From the NCBI RefSeq assembly GCF_027938815.1, contig NZ_CP115913.1:4064001-4128000 (forward strand): a stretch of 64,000 bases of DNA, written 5' to 3'. Of this stretch, positions 1-8,295 are shown piece by piece. The translations under genes and the position numbers were made by a program. Position 1 is the stretch's first letter. Each line of letters begins with the position of its first letter. The notes under the pieces are model-generated. The model was not told the DNA's origin. It did not search any database and worked only from the letters and a program-made list of their open reading frames with translations. This DNA is from Oceanirhabdus sp. W0125-5. Lineage in GTDB: Bacteria; Bacillota; Clostridia; Clostridiales; Clostridiaceae.

Positions 1-1070
1 TTAGCTACACAAGGCATAACAGAAACAACGTAGATATTCTTAGCATCAATTCCCATTTCTTTAGCGAAATAAGACTTGATAACAGCACCCATCATTTGCT
101 GTGGAGATTTACAAGTTGATAAATTCTCTAGCATTTCTGGATAGTTATGCTCAACGAACTTAATCCATCCTGGACAACAAGAAGTCATTAATGGTAATTT
201 TTCACCTTTTGATACTCTTGTTAATAACTCTGTTCCCTCTTCCATGATTGTAAGGTCCGCAGCGAAATCAGTATCAAATACTTTATCGAATCCTAATCTT
301 CTTAGAGCAGCAACCATTTTACCAGTTACTCTCTCACCAACACTTAGGTCAAACTCTTCACCAAGTCCAACTCTAACTGCAGGAGCTGTTTGAACAACAA
401 CAACTTTGTTCTCGTCATCTATTGCATTCCAAACATCTTGGATGTTTTCTTTTTCTTGTAAAGCTGCAACTGGACAAACCATGATACATTGTCCACAGTT
501 AACACAGTTAGTTTCACTTAGTGCTCTTCCATATGGAGCTGTTACTCTTGTATCAAATCCTCTTTGAGACCAACCAATTGCACTTACAGTTTGAACGTTA
601 GAACATACAGAGATACATCTTCCACAAGCAACACACTTCTCGTTATCTCTTACTATAGAACAAGATAAATCATCGATATCACTTGGAGCGATTTCTCCCT
701 CATATTCTACGTCTCTTATATTATACTCTTCAGCTAATGTCTGAAGCTCACAGTTACCATTTCTTGAACAAGATAAACACTCTCTCTTGTGGTTAGATAG
801 AGTTAACTGAATTACAGTTTTTCTAGCTTCTCTAACCTTTCTAGTGTTAGTCTTAACGTCCATTCCCTCAGTAGCTTCTAAAGAACATGATGCTAGAAGT
901 CTTGGACCAACTTCTACAACACATACTCTACAGCTTGAAGGTTTATTTATATCTTTAAAGTAACAAAGAGTAGGTATCTTAATTCCAACTTTTTTAGCGG
1001 CTTCTAATACCGTAGTACCTTTTTCTACTTCAACTTTAATTCCATCAATAGTCAATGATACCATTTCCAT
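1..1070 (-). CDS. hndD: [FeFe] hydrogenase catalytic subunit (HndD/HydA type), C-terminus beyond left edge
   Basis: Last gene of the hydrogenase operon; the window cuts it after about 356 residues. It would reduce protons or oxidise H2 at the H-cluster in the cytoplasm. In order I see an N-terminal plant-type [2Fe-2S] domain (Cys near 36, 47, 50, 62), a His-Cys3 [4Fe-4S] site (NHKRECLSC), two ferredoxin sites (CVACGRCISVC and CVNCGQCIMVC), then the first H-cluster motif TSCCPGW near residue 300. The second motif, MPC.., falls exactly at the edge. This domain order is that of modular group A hydrogenases. Start ATG at 1070 follows GGGAGTGAGAAGG; an ATG six bases downstream has an equally good spacing to AGAAGG. 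Confidence 0.95.
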   Translation of the reverse strand, partial: MEMVSLTIDGIKVEVEKGTTVLEAAKKVGIKIPTLCYFKDINKPSSCRVCVVEVGPRLLASCSLEATEGMDVKTNTRKVREARKTVIQLTLSNHKRECLSCSRNGNCELQTLAEEYNIRDVEYEGEIAPSDIDDLSCSIVRDNEKCVACGRCISVCSNVQTVSAIGWSQRGFDTRVTAPYGRALSETNCVNCGQCIMVCPVAALQEKENIQDVWNAIDDENKVVVVQTAPAVRVGLGEEFDLSVGERVTGKMVAALRRLGFDKVFDTDFAADLTIMEEGTELLTRVSKGEKLPLMTSCCPGWIKFVEHNYPEMLENLSTCKSPQQMMGAVIKSYFAKEMGIDAKNIYVVSVMPCVA

Positions 1071-1093
1071 TACCTTCTCACTCCCTTTTCCAT

Positions 1094-2887
1094 CTATTTT
1101 CTTTCGATAGCGTTAAATGGACACTTATCTACACAAGCTCCACACTTAATACACTTATCTTGAATGATTGTGAAGTTCTCTCTAACCTTACCTTCGATAG
1201 CTCCAACTGGACACGCTCTTTGACATAATCCACACTTCTTACATGGCTCTTCAATGATTGTGTATTTTAATAATTCTTTACAGATTCCAGCAGGACAACT
1301 CTTATCTATAACGTGAGCTTCATACTCGTGTCTGAAGTTCTCTAATGTAGATAAGATTGGGTTAGGAGCAGTCTGACCAAGACCACATAAAGAAGTAGCT
1401 TTAATTTGCTTACCTAACTTCTCTAACTTCAGAAGATCTTCCATTGTACCTTTACCTTCAGTAATCTTCTCTAAGATCTCAAGTAATCTCTTAGTACCTA
1501 CTCTACATGGAGTACACTTACCACATGATTCTTCAACAGTAAAGTCTAAGAAGAACTTAGCAACGTCAACCATACAAGTATCTTCGTCCATAACGATCAT
1601 TCCACCTGATCCCATCATTGAACCAAGTTTAATTAGGTTATCGTAGTCGATTGGAGTATCAAGATGCTCTTCAGTTAAAGCTCCACCTGATGGTCCACCA
1701 GTTTGAACAGCTTTAAACTTCTTACCTTTTGGAATTCCTCCACCGATTTCGAATATAACTTCTCTTAAAGTAGTTCCCATTGGTATTTCAACAAGACCAG
1801 TGTTAACAATGTTTCCACCAAGAGCGAATACTTTTGTTCCTGCATTGTTTTCTGAACCTATACTCTTGAACCATTCAGCACCTTTATTGATGATAACTGG
1901 AATGTTAGCATAAGTTTCAACGTTGTTAATAATAGATGGTTTTTCCCATAAACCACTTACAGCTGGGAATGGCGGCTTAGGATTTGGCATACCTCTTTTA
2001 CCTTCAATTGAGTTAATTAAAGCAGTTTCCTCACCACAAACGAATGCACCTGCACCAAGTCTAACTTCTAAATCAAAGTCAAATCCTGATTCAAATATAT
2101 TCTTACCTAAAAGTCCGTATTCTCTAGCTTGCTTAATAGCAACCTCTAATCTATCAACAGCTATAGGATACTCGGCTCTTACATATATGTATCCTTGATT
2201 AGCTCCAACAGCATATCCACCAATAGCCATAGCTTCAATTAATGAATGAGGGTCACCTTCTAGGATAGATCTATCCATGAACGCACCTGGATCTCCTTCA
2301 TCTGCATTACAAAGCATGTATTTAACAGGATTAGTTTGTTTAGCAGCAAATTCCCACTTAAGACCAGTTGGGAAACCTCCGCCTCCTCTTCCTCTTAAAC
2401 CAGAAGCTTTCATAGTATCGATTACTTCTTCTCTAGTCATGTGTAATAAAACTTTTTCTAAAGCTTTATATCCATCTAATGCAAGATATTCATCTATGTT
2501 TTCTGGGTTAATAACACCACAGTTTCTTAAAGCAACTCTCATTTGCTTCTTATAGAAACCAGTATCGTTTAATGACTTGATTCCATCTTCCGTTACAGTT
2601 TCAGTATAAAGTAATCTCTCTACTACTCTACCTTTAACTAAATGTTCTTCAACTATTTCTGGTACATCTTCAGCCTTAACTTGACTGTAGAACGAACCTT
2701 CTGGATATACTATAACGATTGGTCCTAATTCACAAAGACCAAAACAACCTGTTTTAACTAATTCTATCTCATTTTCGACGTTGTGCTTTTTCATTTCTGC
2801 TTGTAGAGCTTCAACAATTTGACCACACCCTGATGAAGTACATCCAGTACCTCCACAAACTAGCACCTGAGAACGATAAAACGCCAT
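1094..2887 (-). CDS. hndC: NAD(P)-linked [FeFe] hydrogenase, flavin/NAD-binding subunit (NuoF-like, HndC/HydB)
   Basis: 597 residues. The domains are an N-terminal thioredoxin-like [2Fe-2S] domain (CGGTGC near 11-16, CFGLC near 48-52), a NuoF-type FMN/NAD(H) domain with the glycine-rich GRGGGGFPTG near 165-175, a [4Fe-4S] site ESCGKCTPCR near 455, and two C-terminal ferredoxin clusters (CKKCGLCQRAC, CIKCGACVDKC). In the family this subunit passes electrons between NAD(P)H, ferredoxin and the catalytic subunit, and in multimeric enzymes it is the likely bifurcation site. A strong AGGAGGGG lies 6 bases before the ATG. It sits 18 bp after hndB and 23 bp before hndD, so all are co-transcribed. 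Whether NAD or NADP is used cannot be read from the sequence. Confidence 0.95.
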   Translation of the reverse strand: MAFYRSQVLVCGGTGCTSSGCGQIVEALQAEMKKHNVENEIELVKTGCFGLCELGPIVIVYPEGSFYSQVKAEDVPEIVEEHLVKGRVVERLLYTETVTEDGIKSLNDTGFYKKQMRVALRNCGVINPENIDEYLALDGYKALEKVLLHMTREEVIDTMKASGLRGRGGGGFPTGLKWEFAAKQTNPVKYMLCNADEGDPGAFMDRSILEGDPHSLIEAMAIGGYAVGANQGYIYVRAEYPIAVDRLEVAIKQAREYGLLGKNIFESGFDFDLEVRLGAGAFVCGEETALINSIEGKRGMPNPKPPFPAVSGLWEKPSIINNVETYANIPVIINKGAEWFKSIGSENNAGTKVFALGGNIVNTGLVEIPMGTTLREVIFEIGGGIPKGKKFKAVQTGGPSGGALTEEHLDTPIDYDNLIKLGSMMGSGGMIVMDEDTCMVDVAKFFLDFTVEESCGKCTPCRVGTKRLLEILEKITEGKGTMEDLLKLEKLGKQIKATSLCGLGQTAPNPILSTLENFRHEYEAHVIDKSCPAGICKELLKYTIIEEPCKKCGLCQRACPVGAIEGKVRENFTIIQDKCIKCGACVDKCPFNAIERK

Positions 2888-2905
2888 ACTAACCCCTCCT
2901 ATATG

Positions 2906-3268
2906 CTATAAATCTTGAACTTTATATTCGCTAACAATGTTTCCATCTTTAATATGCTCTTTTACTACACGTCTAGCTTTTTCATCTGTCATTTCAACAT
3001 AAGTAATTTTCTCTTTACCAGGCATAATTACTTCAACGATAGGCTCTAATTTACATGCACCAATACAACCAGTTTGAGCAACAGTAACGTTGTCAAGACC
3101 TAATTTTTCAATCTCGTCCATAATTGCTAATAAAACTGGTCTAGCACCTGCTGCTATACCACAAGTAGCCATACCTACAACTATTCTAGTAGTTTCTCTA
3201 TCTCTTCTTTGATTAACATTACCAAAGGTTTTTTTTCTGATTTCTTCTAATTCCTTAAGTGATTTCAT
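2906..3268 (-). CDS. hndB: (2Fe-2S) ferredoxin-domain subunit of NAD(P)-linked hydrogenase (HndB)
   Basis: 120 residues forming one thioredoxin-like [2Fe-2S] ferredoxin fold. Conserved cysteines are at ATCGIA near 35 and, further on, TGCIGACKLEP near 86-92. It is the small electron-transfer subunit of HndABCD-type hydrogenases and resembles the N-terminal domain of HndC. It is placed between hndA and hndC with GGAGGTGCC before the ATG, so translation is probably coupled to the neighbours. The four-subunit arrangement distinguishes this operon from three-subunit HydABC enzymes. Confidence 0.9.
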   Translation of the reverse strand: MKSLKELEEIRKKTFGNVNQRRDRETTRIVVGMATCGIAAGARPVLLAIMDEIEKLGLDNVTVAQTGCIGACKLEPIVEVIMPGKEKITYVEMTDEKARRVVKEHIKDGNIVSEYKVQDL

Positions 3269-3307
3269 AAGGCACCTCCAAAACTACTCTATTTTTACTA
3301 AACCGAA

Positions 3308-3820
3308 TTATTTATATTCTTTTATGATATCGTCTACATCTTTAAGTTCAAGACGACCATATACTTTTTCATTTACTGTTAATACTGGAGCAAGTCCACA
3401 TGCACCAATACATCTACAACCTTCTAAAGTGAACTTTCCATCTTCAGAAGTCTTACCAACTTCAACATCTAACTCCTCTGAAAGTTTGTCCAATATCTTT
3501 TGAGCACCCTTTACATAACAAGCAGTACCAATACATACTCTAATTACGTATTCACCCTTTGGCTCTAATGAGAAGAATGAATAAAAAGTAGCAACTCCAT
3601 ATATTTCGCTTAATGATACATTTAACTCAGTAGATACTATTTTTAGAATTTCTTCTGGTAAGTATCCAAACTCATCTTGAATTCCGTGTAACACTGGAAT
3701 TAATGGACCAACCATGTTTTTCTTAGAATCAATGATTTTTCTTGCTTTTTCAATCATCTCTGTGTTAGCAGCATTATTAGCTCCGCATCCACAGTTACAA
3801 TTACATCCTGACACCCTCAT
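3308..3820 (-). CDS. hndA: NuoE-like [2Fe-2S] subunit of NAD(P)-linked hydrogenase (HndA/HydC)
   Basis: 170 residues, matching the 24-kDa NADH dehydrogenase subunit (NuoE) family. The [2Fe-2S] ligands are CIGTAC near 99-104 and CRCIGAC near 136-142, after the helical N-terminal domain (LIPVLHGIQDEFGYLP). It is the first gene of the hydrogenase operon and works with hndC in electron transfer to NAD(P). The ATG has AAGGAGAG just upstream. An oddity is the extreme N-terminus, where Cys 6, 8, 10 and 12 alternate with Asn/Gly (CNCNCGCG); NuoE proteins do not normally have this, and it could bind a metal or a cluster. Confidence 0.93.
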   Translation of the reverse strand: MRVSGCNCNCGCGANNAANTEMIEKARKIIDSKKNMVGPLIPVLHGIQDEFGYLPEEILKIVSTELNVSLSEIYGVATFYSFFSLEPKGEYVIRVCIGTACYVKGAQKILDKLSEELDVEVGKTSEDGKFTLEGCRCIGACGLAPVLTVNEKVYGRLELKDVDDIIKEYK

Positions 3821-3872
3821 CTCTCCTTCTTTAATTAATTTATGCTAAGATAAATTTTAGACAAAAGCCTTT

Positions 3873-3890
3873 TTGTTAAACTTTTAGCAC
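3873..3890 (-). promoter_or_regulatory. Rex-like operator 1 upstream of hndA
   Basis: The plus strand reads TTGTTAAACTTTTAGCAC. The clostridial Rex consensus is TTGTTAA, four bases, TTAACAA; the left half matches fully and the right half 5 of 7. Rex senses the NADH/NAD ratio and often controls fermentative redox genes, which fits a hydrogenase. It lies about 50 bases before the hndA start. No rex gene is in the window, so binding is inference. Confidence 0.45.
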
Positions 3891-3921
3891 ATTAAATTGA
3901 TAAATTTTAGACAATAGCCTA

Positions 3922-3939
3922 CTGTTAAAAGTTTAGCAT
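3922..3939 (-). promoter_or_regulatory. Rex-like operator 2 upstream of hndA
   Basis: CTGTTAA, AAGT, TTAGCAT is a second near-palindrome with the same geometry, 49 bases from the first. The two sites belong to a direct repeat of about 40 bases (3851-3889 and 3901-3938), each unit beginning TAAATTTTAGACAA. Tandem spacing of about five helical turns would allow cooperative binding. Confidence 0.4.
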
Positions 3940-4079
3940 ATTTTTAATAATGAATAAAGTATTTTTAATAAAAAATATTTATTTCCTATAGAATTTTGTT
4001 GTTTTTTTACAATTTGGCTAAAAAAACCTCTCATTTGTCATTTATCTTTGTTTAATTTGACTATTTTCGATAAATGTCG

Positions 4080-4814
4080 TCACTCTCCCACTTTTACATT
4101 GTTTGTTATACCTTTTAAACTGTCAATTATACCATTTAAACTCCTCTCACAAACCTCTATCTTGAATTTCCTTTCAAAGATATCTTCCAATTTATGTGCA
4201 TCAGATGATTGAATGACATTATATTCTTTGTTAATAAATAATTTGATTGTTTTGTTAAATTTATCCAAATTTGCAACTTCAATAGTTTTTATATCAAGAG
4301 TTTCTGGTATAAACCCCAAAGAATTGATAATGCTATAACAATCTCTATCTACATGTGCAGGTATTAAAACTCCACCTAGACTCTCAACCTCCATGAATGC
4401 TTCGTCAATAGAAACATTCACCGAGTTCAACAACATTAGGGGATACTCTCCAACAATTTCATCATCATTATTATATAAATGCTGTCTTCCAAACACCTCT
4501 GCATTATTCTTTATTTTAGGCAATCTAGATAAAACAAACTCCTGAAACTTATTAAAAGATTCCATATCTCTAAAAAGACAAATAGAGTGAAACTCTTCTT
4601 TGGTTTGGAGTTCCATACCAGGAATCAATATTATCCCTCTCTCTTTTGATAGATTCCACGCAGCCTCAATGTTCATTCCAATATTATGATCTGTTATGGC
4701 AATTGCATCTAACCCCTTTAAGTATGCCATATTTAATATGTTAGAAGGTGTCATTAGCTCATCACCACATGGTGATAGATCTGAATGTATATGAAGGTCA
4801 ACGAAAATCTCCAT
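4080..4814 (-). CDS. PHP-domain metal-dependent phosphoesterase
   Basis: 244 residues. The PHP signature is at the N-terminus: DLHIHSDLSPCG near 6-17 and AITDHN near 39-44. A later metal-ligand region is PAHVDRD near 151, and SSDAH near 201-205. The family hydrolyses phosphate esters with a multi-metal centre; the substrate here is unknown. It is the last gene of a five-gene cassette and abuts the preceding DRTGG gene with no spacer, its ATG following that gene's stop directly. PHP proteins are recurrent neighbours of clostridial hydrogenase genes, so a link to redox signalling or nucleotide turnover is inferred. Confidence 0.85.
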   Translation of the reverse strand: MEIFVDLHIHSDLSPCGDELMTPSNILNMAYLKGLDAIAITDHNIGMNIEAAWNLSKERGIILIPGMELQTKEEFHSICLFRDMESFNKFQEFVLSRLPKIKNNAEVFGRQHLYNNDDEIVGEYPLMLLNSVNVSIDEAFMEVESLGGVLIPAHVDRDCYSIINSLGFIPETLDIKTIEVANLDKFNKTIKLFINKEYNVIQSSDAHKLEDIFERKFKIEVCERSLNGIIDSLKGITNNVKVGE

Positions 4815-5147
4815 TTAAATTCCTTCTTTCATCATAAGCTTGCATATATTATATGCATCTAACTCAGTTGATAAAATATCAATCCCTTTTTCTTTAGCTT
4901 TTTCTATAGTTACTTCTTCAACTTCTATACCTTCTGGAATAACAATAACCGATATACCTATTAGTTCCGCAACTGCTACTATATTAGGATGAATCTGTAC
5001 TGTTACCCATAAATCATTTTCCTTACTATGTGACATTACATAACTAAGAAGATCATTTATATAAACACCTTCAATAGATTTGTCTCCTCCTTTACCATCT
5101 GTTAATAATGTAAACTCTTCAAATTCAAATAAATCTTTAACTAACAC
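4815..5147 (-). CDS. DRTGG-like regulatory domain protein (second copy)
   Basis: 110 residues making up a single small alpha/beta domain of the DRTGG type, without catalytic motifs I can recognise. It shares weak similarity with the first gene of the cassette (6849-7202). DRTGG domains are found in phosphotransacetylase-like, HPr-kinase-like and CBS-containing regulatory proteins and are thought to be ligand- or partner-binding. Start is a GTG with GAGGAGTGGG upstream. It is 13 bp downstream of the H-cluster-like gene, in the same operon. Confidence 0.7.
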   Translation of the reverse strand: MLVKDLFEFEEFTLLTDGKGGDKSIEGVYINDLLSYVMSHSKENDLWVTVQIHPNIVAVAELIGISVIVIPEGIEVEEVTIEKAKEKGIDILSTELDAYNICKLMMKEGI

Positions 5148-5160
5148 TTAACCCACTCCT

Positions 5161-6381
5161 CTACTTACTCATTGTGCACTCTTCTATATTTGCAAGTCCC
5201 CTAACTACATCCTCAGCAAAAGCTTTACATGTAGGAGAACCACATAAACCACAATCTGTTCCTGGTAAATTGTTTATTATCTCATTCATTTCTTTCATTT
5301 TTTTCACAGCACCAAGAAAATCCTCTGCTAATTTTTCATTACTCTTAATATATCTAAGACTTTTCACAAATTCATTTCTATATTGATCACTTATATCTTC
5401 AACTCCATATGTGGAATTAATTTCATCGTAATATTTTTTTGTTATTCTTTTTGCATTATAAGCATTTTCAATAAGGAAATTTCCACCTAGACATCCACCT
5501 GAACATGCATGTCCTTCAATAAATTCAACTCCCTTAAGCTTCCCTTTCATTAAATCTTCAAAAACATCCTTAACATTCTCTATCCCATCTACAGTTATAT
5601 AATCAATCAGATTCATTGACTTGCTTAACCCACCTGGATAAGACCATGAAAGACCAGTATACGATAGGTCACATGTTTCCCCCTCTTGATTATTCTTCTT
5701 TATATTATTAAGAAGATTGAGATAAATATCACTCAATGGTATGATTCCATCAATTCTTGTTTTACTTTCATTTTTGTGCATATCAATCATTGCTTTCCAT
5801 GCAACACATGTTGATATATGAAAAACCCCGATTTCCTCAATAGCATATCCTTTTTTAACATATTCATCTCTTATTAATGAAGCACTTATTTCTATAGGCG
5901 TTATAACCCTTACAATATTCTCTTGAAGTCCTGGAAAAGAAGTTTTAATTAACTTTTCTACACTAGGACATGAAATACCAATTGCTGGTTTATTTACTTT
6001 TTTAATCTCCTTTTTCATAATCTCTGATGCAATATCACAAGCATATGTTGTGTCAAAGACATCATCAAAGCCAAGAGATTTGATTGCATTTTTTATTACT
6101 GTAGGATTAATATAATCACCAAACTGTGAAAATACCGCAACAGTAGGTACTGCAATTTTTACCTTAAATTTTTTTATATCCTCAATGGTATCTCTTTTTC
6201 CCTCATATGCATTATAAATACACGATTCTATACATCTACCACAATCTATACATTTATCTTCATATATAACTGCTTTTCCATTTTTTAGCCTAATGGCTGC
6301 CATAGGACACTTATTCATACATTGAGTGCAACCTCTACATTTCACCTCGTTTAGTTTAATTCCCCTGAAAACTTTATTCAT
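5161..6381 (-). CDS. H-cluster-like ferredoxin protein, probable redox sensor ([FeFe] hydrogenase-derived)
   Basis: 406 residues from the ATG preceded by AAGGTGG. Two N-terminal [4Fe-4S] motifs (CRGCTQCMNKC near 16-26, CIDCGRCIESC near 44-54) lead into a shortened hydrogenase large-subunit domain. H-cluster motifs are altered: TSCCP becomes ISCPS with one Cys, MPC.. becomes STCVAWK, and the last motif is ACSGGCLGG. A C-terminal four-Cys FeS domain (DCGLCGSPTC near 380-390) follows. This resembles sensory, non-turnover members of the hydrogenase family rather than the enzyme encoded by hndD. There is no PAS domain. It lies between a GHKL kinase gene and a DRTGG gene, so it may feed a phospho-signalling partner. 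Catalytic activity is doubtful. Confidence 0.8.
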   Translation of the reverse strand: MNKVFRGIKLNEVKCRGCTQCMNKCPMAAIRLKNGKAVIYEDKCIDCGRCIESCIYNAYEGKRDTIEDIKKFKVKIAVPTVAVFSQFGDYINPTVIKNAIKSLGFDDVFDTTYACDIASEIMKKEIKKVNKPAIGISCPSVEKLIKTSFPGLQENIVRVITPIEISASLIRDEYVKKGYAIEEIGVFHISTCVAWKAMIDMHKNESKTRIDGIIPLSDIYLNLLNNIKKNNQEGETCDLSYTGLSWSYPGGLSKSMNLIDYITVDGIENVKDVFEDLMKGKLKGVEFIEGHACSGGCLGGNFLIENAYNAKRITKKYYDEINSTYGVEDISDQYRNEFVKSLRYIKSNEKLAEDFLGAVKKMKEMNEIINNLPGTDCGLCGSPTCKAFAEDVVRGLANIEECTMSK

Positions 6382-6427
6382 AACCAACCACCTTAAAATA
6401 GTATTTTAGTATATTACATAAAGATTT

Positions 6428-6856
6428 TTATAGGTATATTACTAACTTTATCTCTGTCCCTTTTCCTTTACACGACTCTATTTCAAATTCATCACTGTTT
6501 CTCTTTATGTTTGGTAATCCCATTCCAGCACCAAATCCCATATTCCTTGCATCATCTGACGCCGTAGAGTATCCCTCTTTCATTGCTAATTCAATATCTT
6601 CAATTCCAGGACCTACATCTATAAACTTCATTTCTATAGAATCTTTAAATATAGTTGCTTTAATCTTTCCACCTAAAGAATGAATAACCATATTCATCTC
6701 AGCTTCATAACAGGCAACACATATTTTCTTAACTATCTTGCTGTCTACTCCTAACTGCTGCATTACATTTTTAATCTGACTTGCACTTTCTCCTCCTCTT
6801 ATGAAGTCTCCAGCAGTAACCTCAAACTCATAAGACAAGAGTTCTAATTTACTCAT
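6428..6856 (-). CDS. Anti-sigma-factor type GHKL serine/threonine kinase (RsbW/RsbT-like)
   Basis: 142 residues, all one HATPase_c domain. The N box is EAEMNMVIHS near 51-60, the G1 box DVGPGIED near 77-84 and the G2 box GAGMGLPNIKRN near 108-119. Short stand-alone GHKL proteins of this size phosphorylate anti-sigma-factor antagonists or switch proteins. No sigma factor or STAS protein is adjacent; instead the operon partners are an H-cluster-like protein and two DRTGG proteins. It overlaps the upstream DRTGG gene by 8 bp, indicating translational coupling. Confidence 0.85.
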   Translation of the reverse strand: MSKLELLSYEFEVTAGDFIRGGESASQIKNVMQQLGVDSKIVKKICVACYEAEMNMVIHSLGGKIKATIFKDSIEMKFIDVGPGIEDIELAMKEGYSTASDDARNMGFGAGMGLPNIKRNSDEFEIESCKGKGTEIKLVIYL

Positions 6857-7202
6857 ATAAATCTATCCCTTTCATTCCGGCATTATATAAGGTACCACAG
6901 GATTCAAAAAGCGTTAAAGTAGTTTTTAAAAGTATAATCTCCTTATCACGAGCTAATTTCACTACATCATTTGCAGGCTCTTTACCTCTAACAAATATCA
7001 CACATTTGATATCTTTCATTTCCGCAGTTCTTATAGTTTGAATATTAATCAACCCAGTAACTAAAATAACATCCTCATCAACAAGCGCTAAAACATCACT
7101 CATTAAATCACATGCAAATATTTTTTTAAACTCTACATCATCACAATCAATATCCGTGAGAAAACTTGCATTTAACAACTCTTTAATCTGAGCCAGCCTC
7201 AT
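6849..7202 (-). CDS. DRTGG-domain protein (first copy)
   Basis: 117 residues, first gene of the sensory cassette. The pattern is DRTGG-like: LMSDVLALV near 33-41, TGLINIQTIRTAEM near 49-62, and a C-terminal stretch LTLFESCGTLYNAG. It probably binds a ligand or partner and has no visible catalytic residues. GGGGGAT precedes the ATG. Its tight overlap with the kinase gene suggests the two products act together. Members of this family commonly lie beside GHKL kinases and hydrogenase-like genes in Clostridia. Confidence 0.75.
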   Translation of the reverse strand: MRLAQIKELLNASFLTDIDCDDVEFKKIFACDLMSDVLALVDEDVILVTGLINIQTIRTAEMKDIKCVIFVRGKEPANDVVKLARDKEIILLKTTLTLFESCGTLYNAGMKGIDLYE

Positions 7203-7396
7203 TTTTCCATCCCCCTAATTCTTCTCTTTTAATCTTTATAACATCATTTCTTTCTTTTTTCAATATTTTCTGATAAATCAATAGAAAACATTTTATTTAT
7301 TTCATCTTTTAGATATACAAAGCCTTAAAATGCACCTAAATATTTGAAAGCAATACAATAATTATCTATAATTTAGTACACCTACTTTTCTAGTAT

Positions 7397-7424
7397 ATTT
7401 TAATATATGACACACAGTTGTCAA
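7397..7424 (-). promoter_or_regulatory. Probable sigma-A promoter of the sensory cassette
   Basis: On the minus strand TTGACA (7419-7424), a 16-base spacer and TAAAAT (7397-7402) predict a start near 7390 and a leader of about 190 bases. The divergent plus-strand gene has a possible overlapping promoter (TTGTCA from 7418, 18 bases, TATTAT). The rest of the 322-bp gap 7203-7524 is plain AT-rich sequence. Confidence 0.45.
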
Positions 7425-7524
7425 GTTACATTTGATACAATTATTATATCAAAATTGTGAAAATCTTAAAAACTAGAAGAAATACTTGAATTGAACAAAT
7501 CTATATCATAGAAAGGAGAAAAAA

Positions 7525-8295
7525 ATGGATTTTATAACATTGACAAAGGATAATATAGAAAATGAACATATCTGCTGTGCTTTTTCTGATAAAAAGAGTA
7601 TAGAAGGATATAAAGCAAAAAAGCAGTGGCTTGAAAAGCAAATTAAAAACGGATATGTATTTATAAAATTAAATGAAAGAGCTAAAGTATTTATTGAATA
7701 TGCACCTTCAGAAATAGCATATCTACCTGTCCATGCTCCTAATTATATGGTAATAAACTGTTTTTGGGTATCTGGTAAATATAAAGACAATGGATACGGA
7801 AAAAAACTACTTAATAAATGTATTGAAGATAGCAAGAAAAAAGGAAAAGATGGAATAGTTATTTTATCCAGTGATAAAAAAAGACCTTTTATGTCCCATA
7901 AAAAATTCTTCTTAAAACACGGCTTTGAGAAATGTGATATTGCTAAACCTTATTTTGAACTATTATATTTAAAACTAAAAGATGAAGCTGCAATACCTCA
8001 ATTTGAAGAAACCACACGAAATGCAACCTGCCACAACAATGGTGGATTTAAAGTTTATTATTCAAATCAGTGTCCATATATGAACTATTATATTGATTTA
8101 CAATCTAGAATCGCAAAAGAGGAAGGATATATTTTTGAAAAGGTACTTATAGATAGTAGAGAAAAAGCTTTTAAAAACCCTTCCCCCTTTACTATTTATT
8201 CATTATTCTATAATGGAAATTTCATAACTCAAGAACTCACTGCTGAGAAGAAATTTAGAAAAATAATAGAAGAAGCGAGTAAAAGAAATGTATAA
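7525..8295 (+). CDS. GNAT N-acetyltransferase with YoaP-like C-terminal domain
   Basis: 256 residues. The N-terminal 150 or so form a GNAT domain, with the acetyl-CoA loop region at VSGKYKDNGYGKKLL near 89-103 and the typical following helix. The C-terminal 100 residues match the YoaP-type extension, which is thioredoxin-like, with a single QCPY near 184. The substrate is unknown. It is a lone plus-strand gene in a minus-strand region, with AGAAAGGAG before the ATG, and it converges on hydF. The two genes are separated by a family A repeat that may serve as a shared terminator. Confidence 0.85.
   Translation: MDFITLTKDNIENEHICCAFSDKKSIEGYKAKKQWLEKQIKNGYVFIKLNERAKVFIEYAPSEIAYLPVHAPNYMVINCFWVSGKYKDNGYGKKLLNKCIEDSKKKGKDGIVILSSDKKRPFMSHKKFFLKHGFEKCDIAKPYFELLYLKLKDEAAIPQFEETTRNATCHNNGGFKVYYSNQCPYMNYYIDLQSRIAKEEGYIFEKVLIDSREKAFKNPSPFTIYSLFYNGNFITQELTAEKKFRKIIEEASKRNV

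Larger units (their letters stand above)
3851..3939. repeat. Two-unit direct repeat in the hndA upstream region
   Basis: Two imperfect copies, period 49-50 bp, share TAAATTTTAGACAA, AGCCT, TGTTAAA and TTTAGCA. They fill much of the 259-bp gap between the PHP gene and hndA. The rest of the gap is AT-rich. A weak promoter candidate (TTGTAA, 16 bases, TATAGG on the minus strand, near 3988-4010) is present. I saw no clear terminator for the upstream cassette, so read-through into hndA is possible. Confidence 0.7.
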
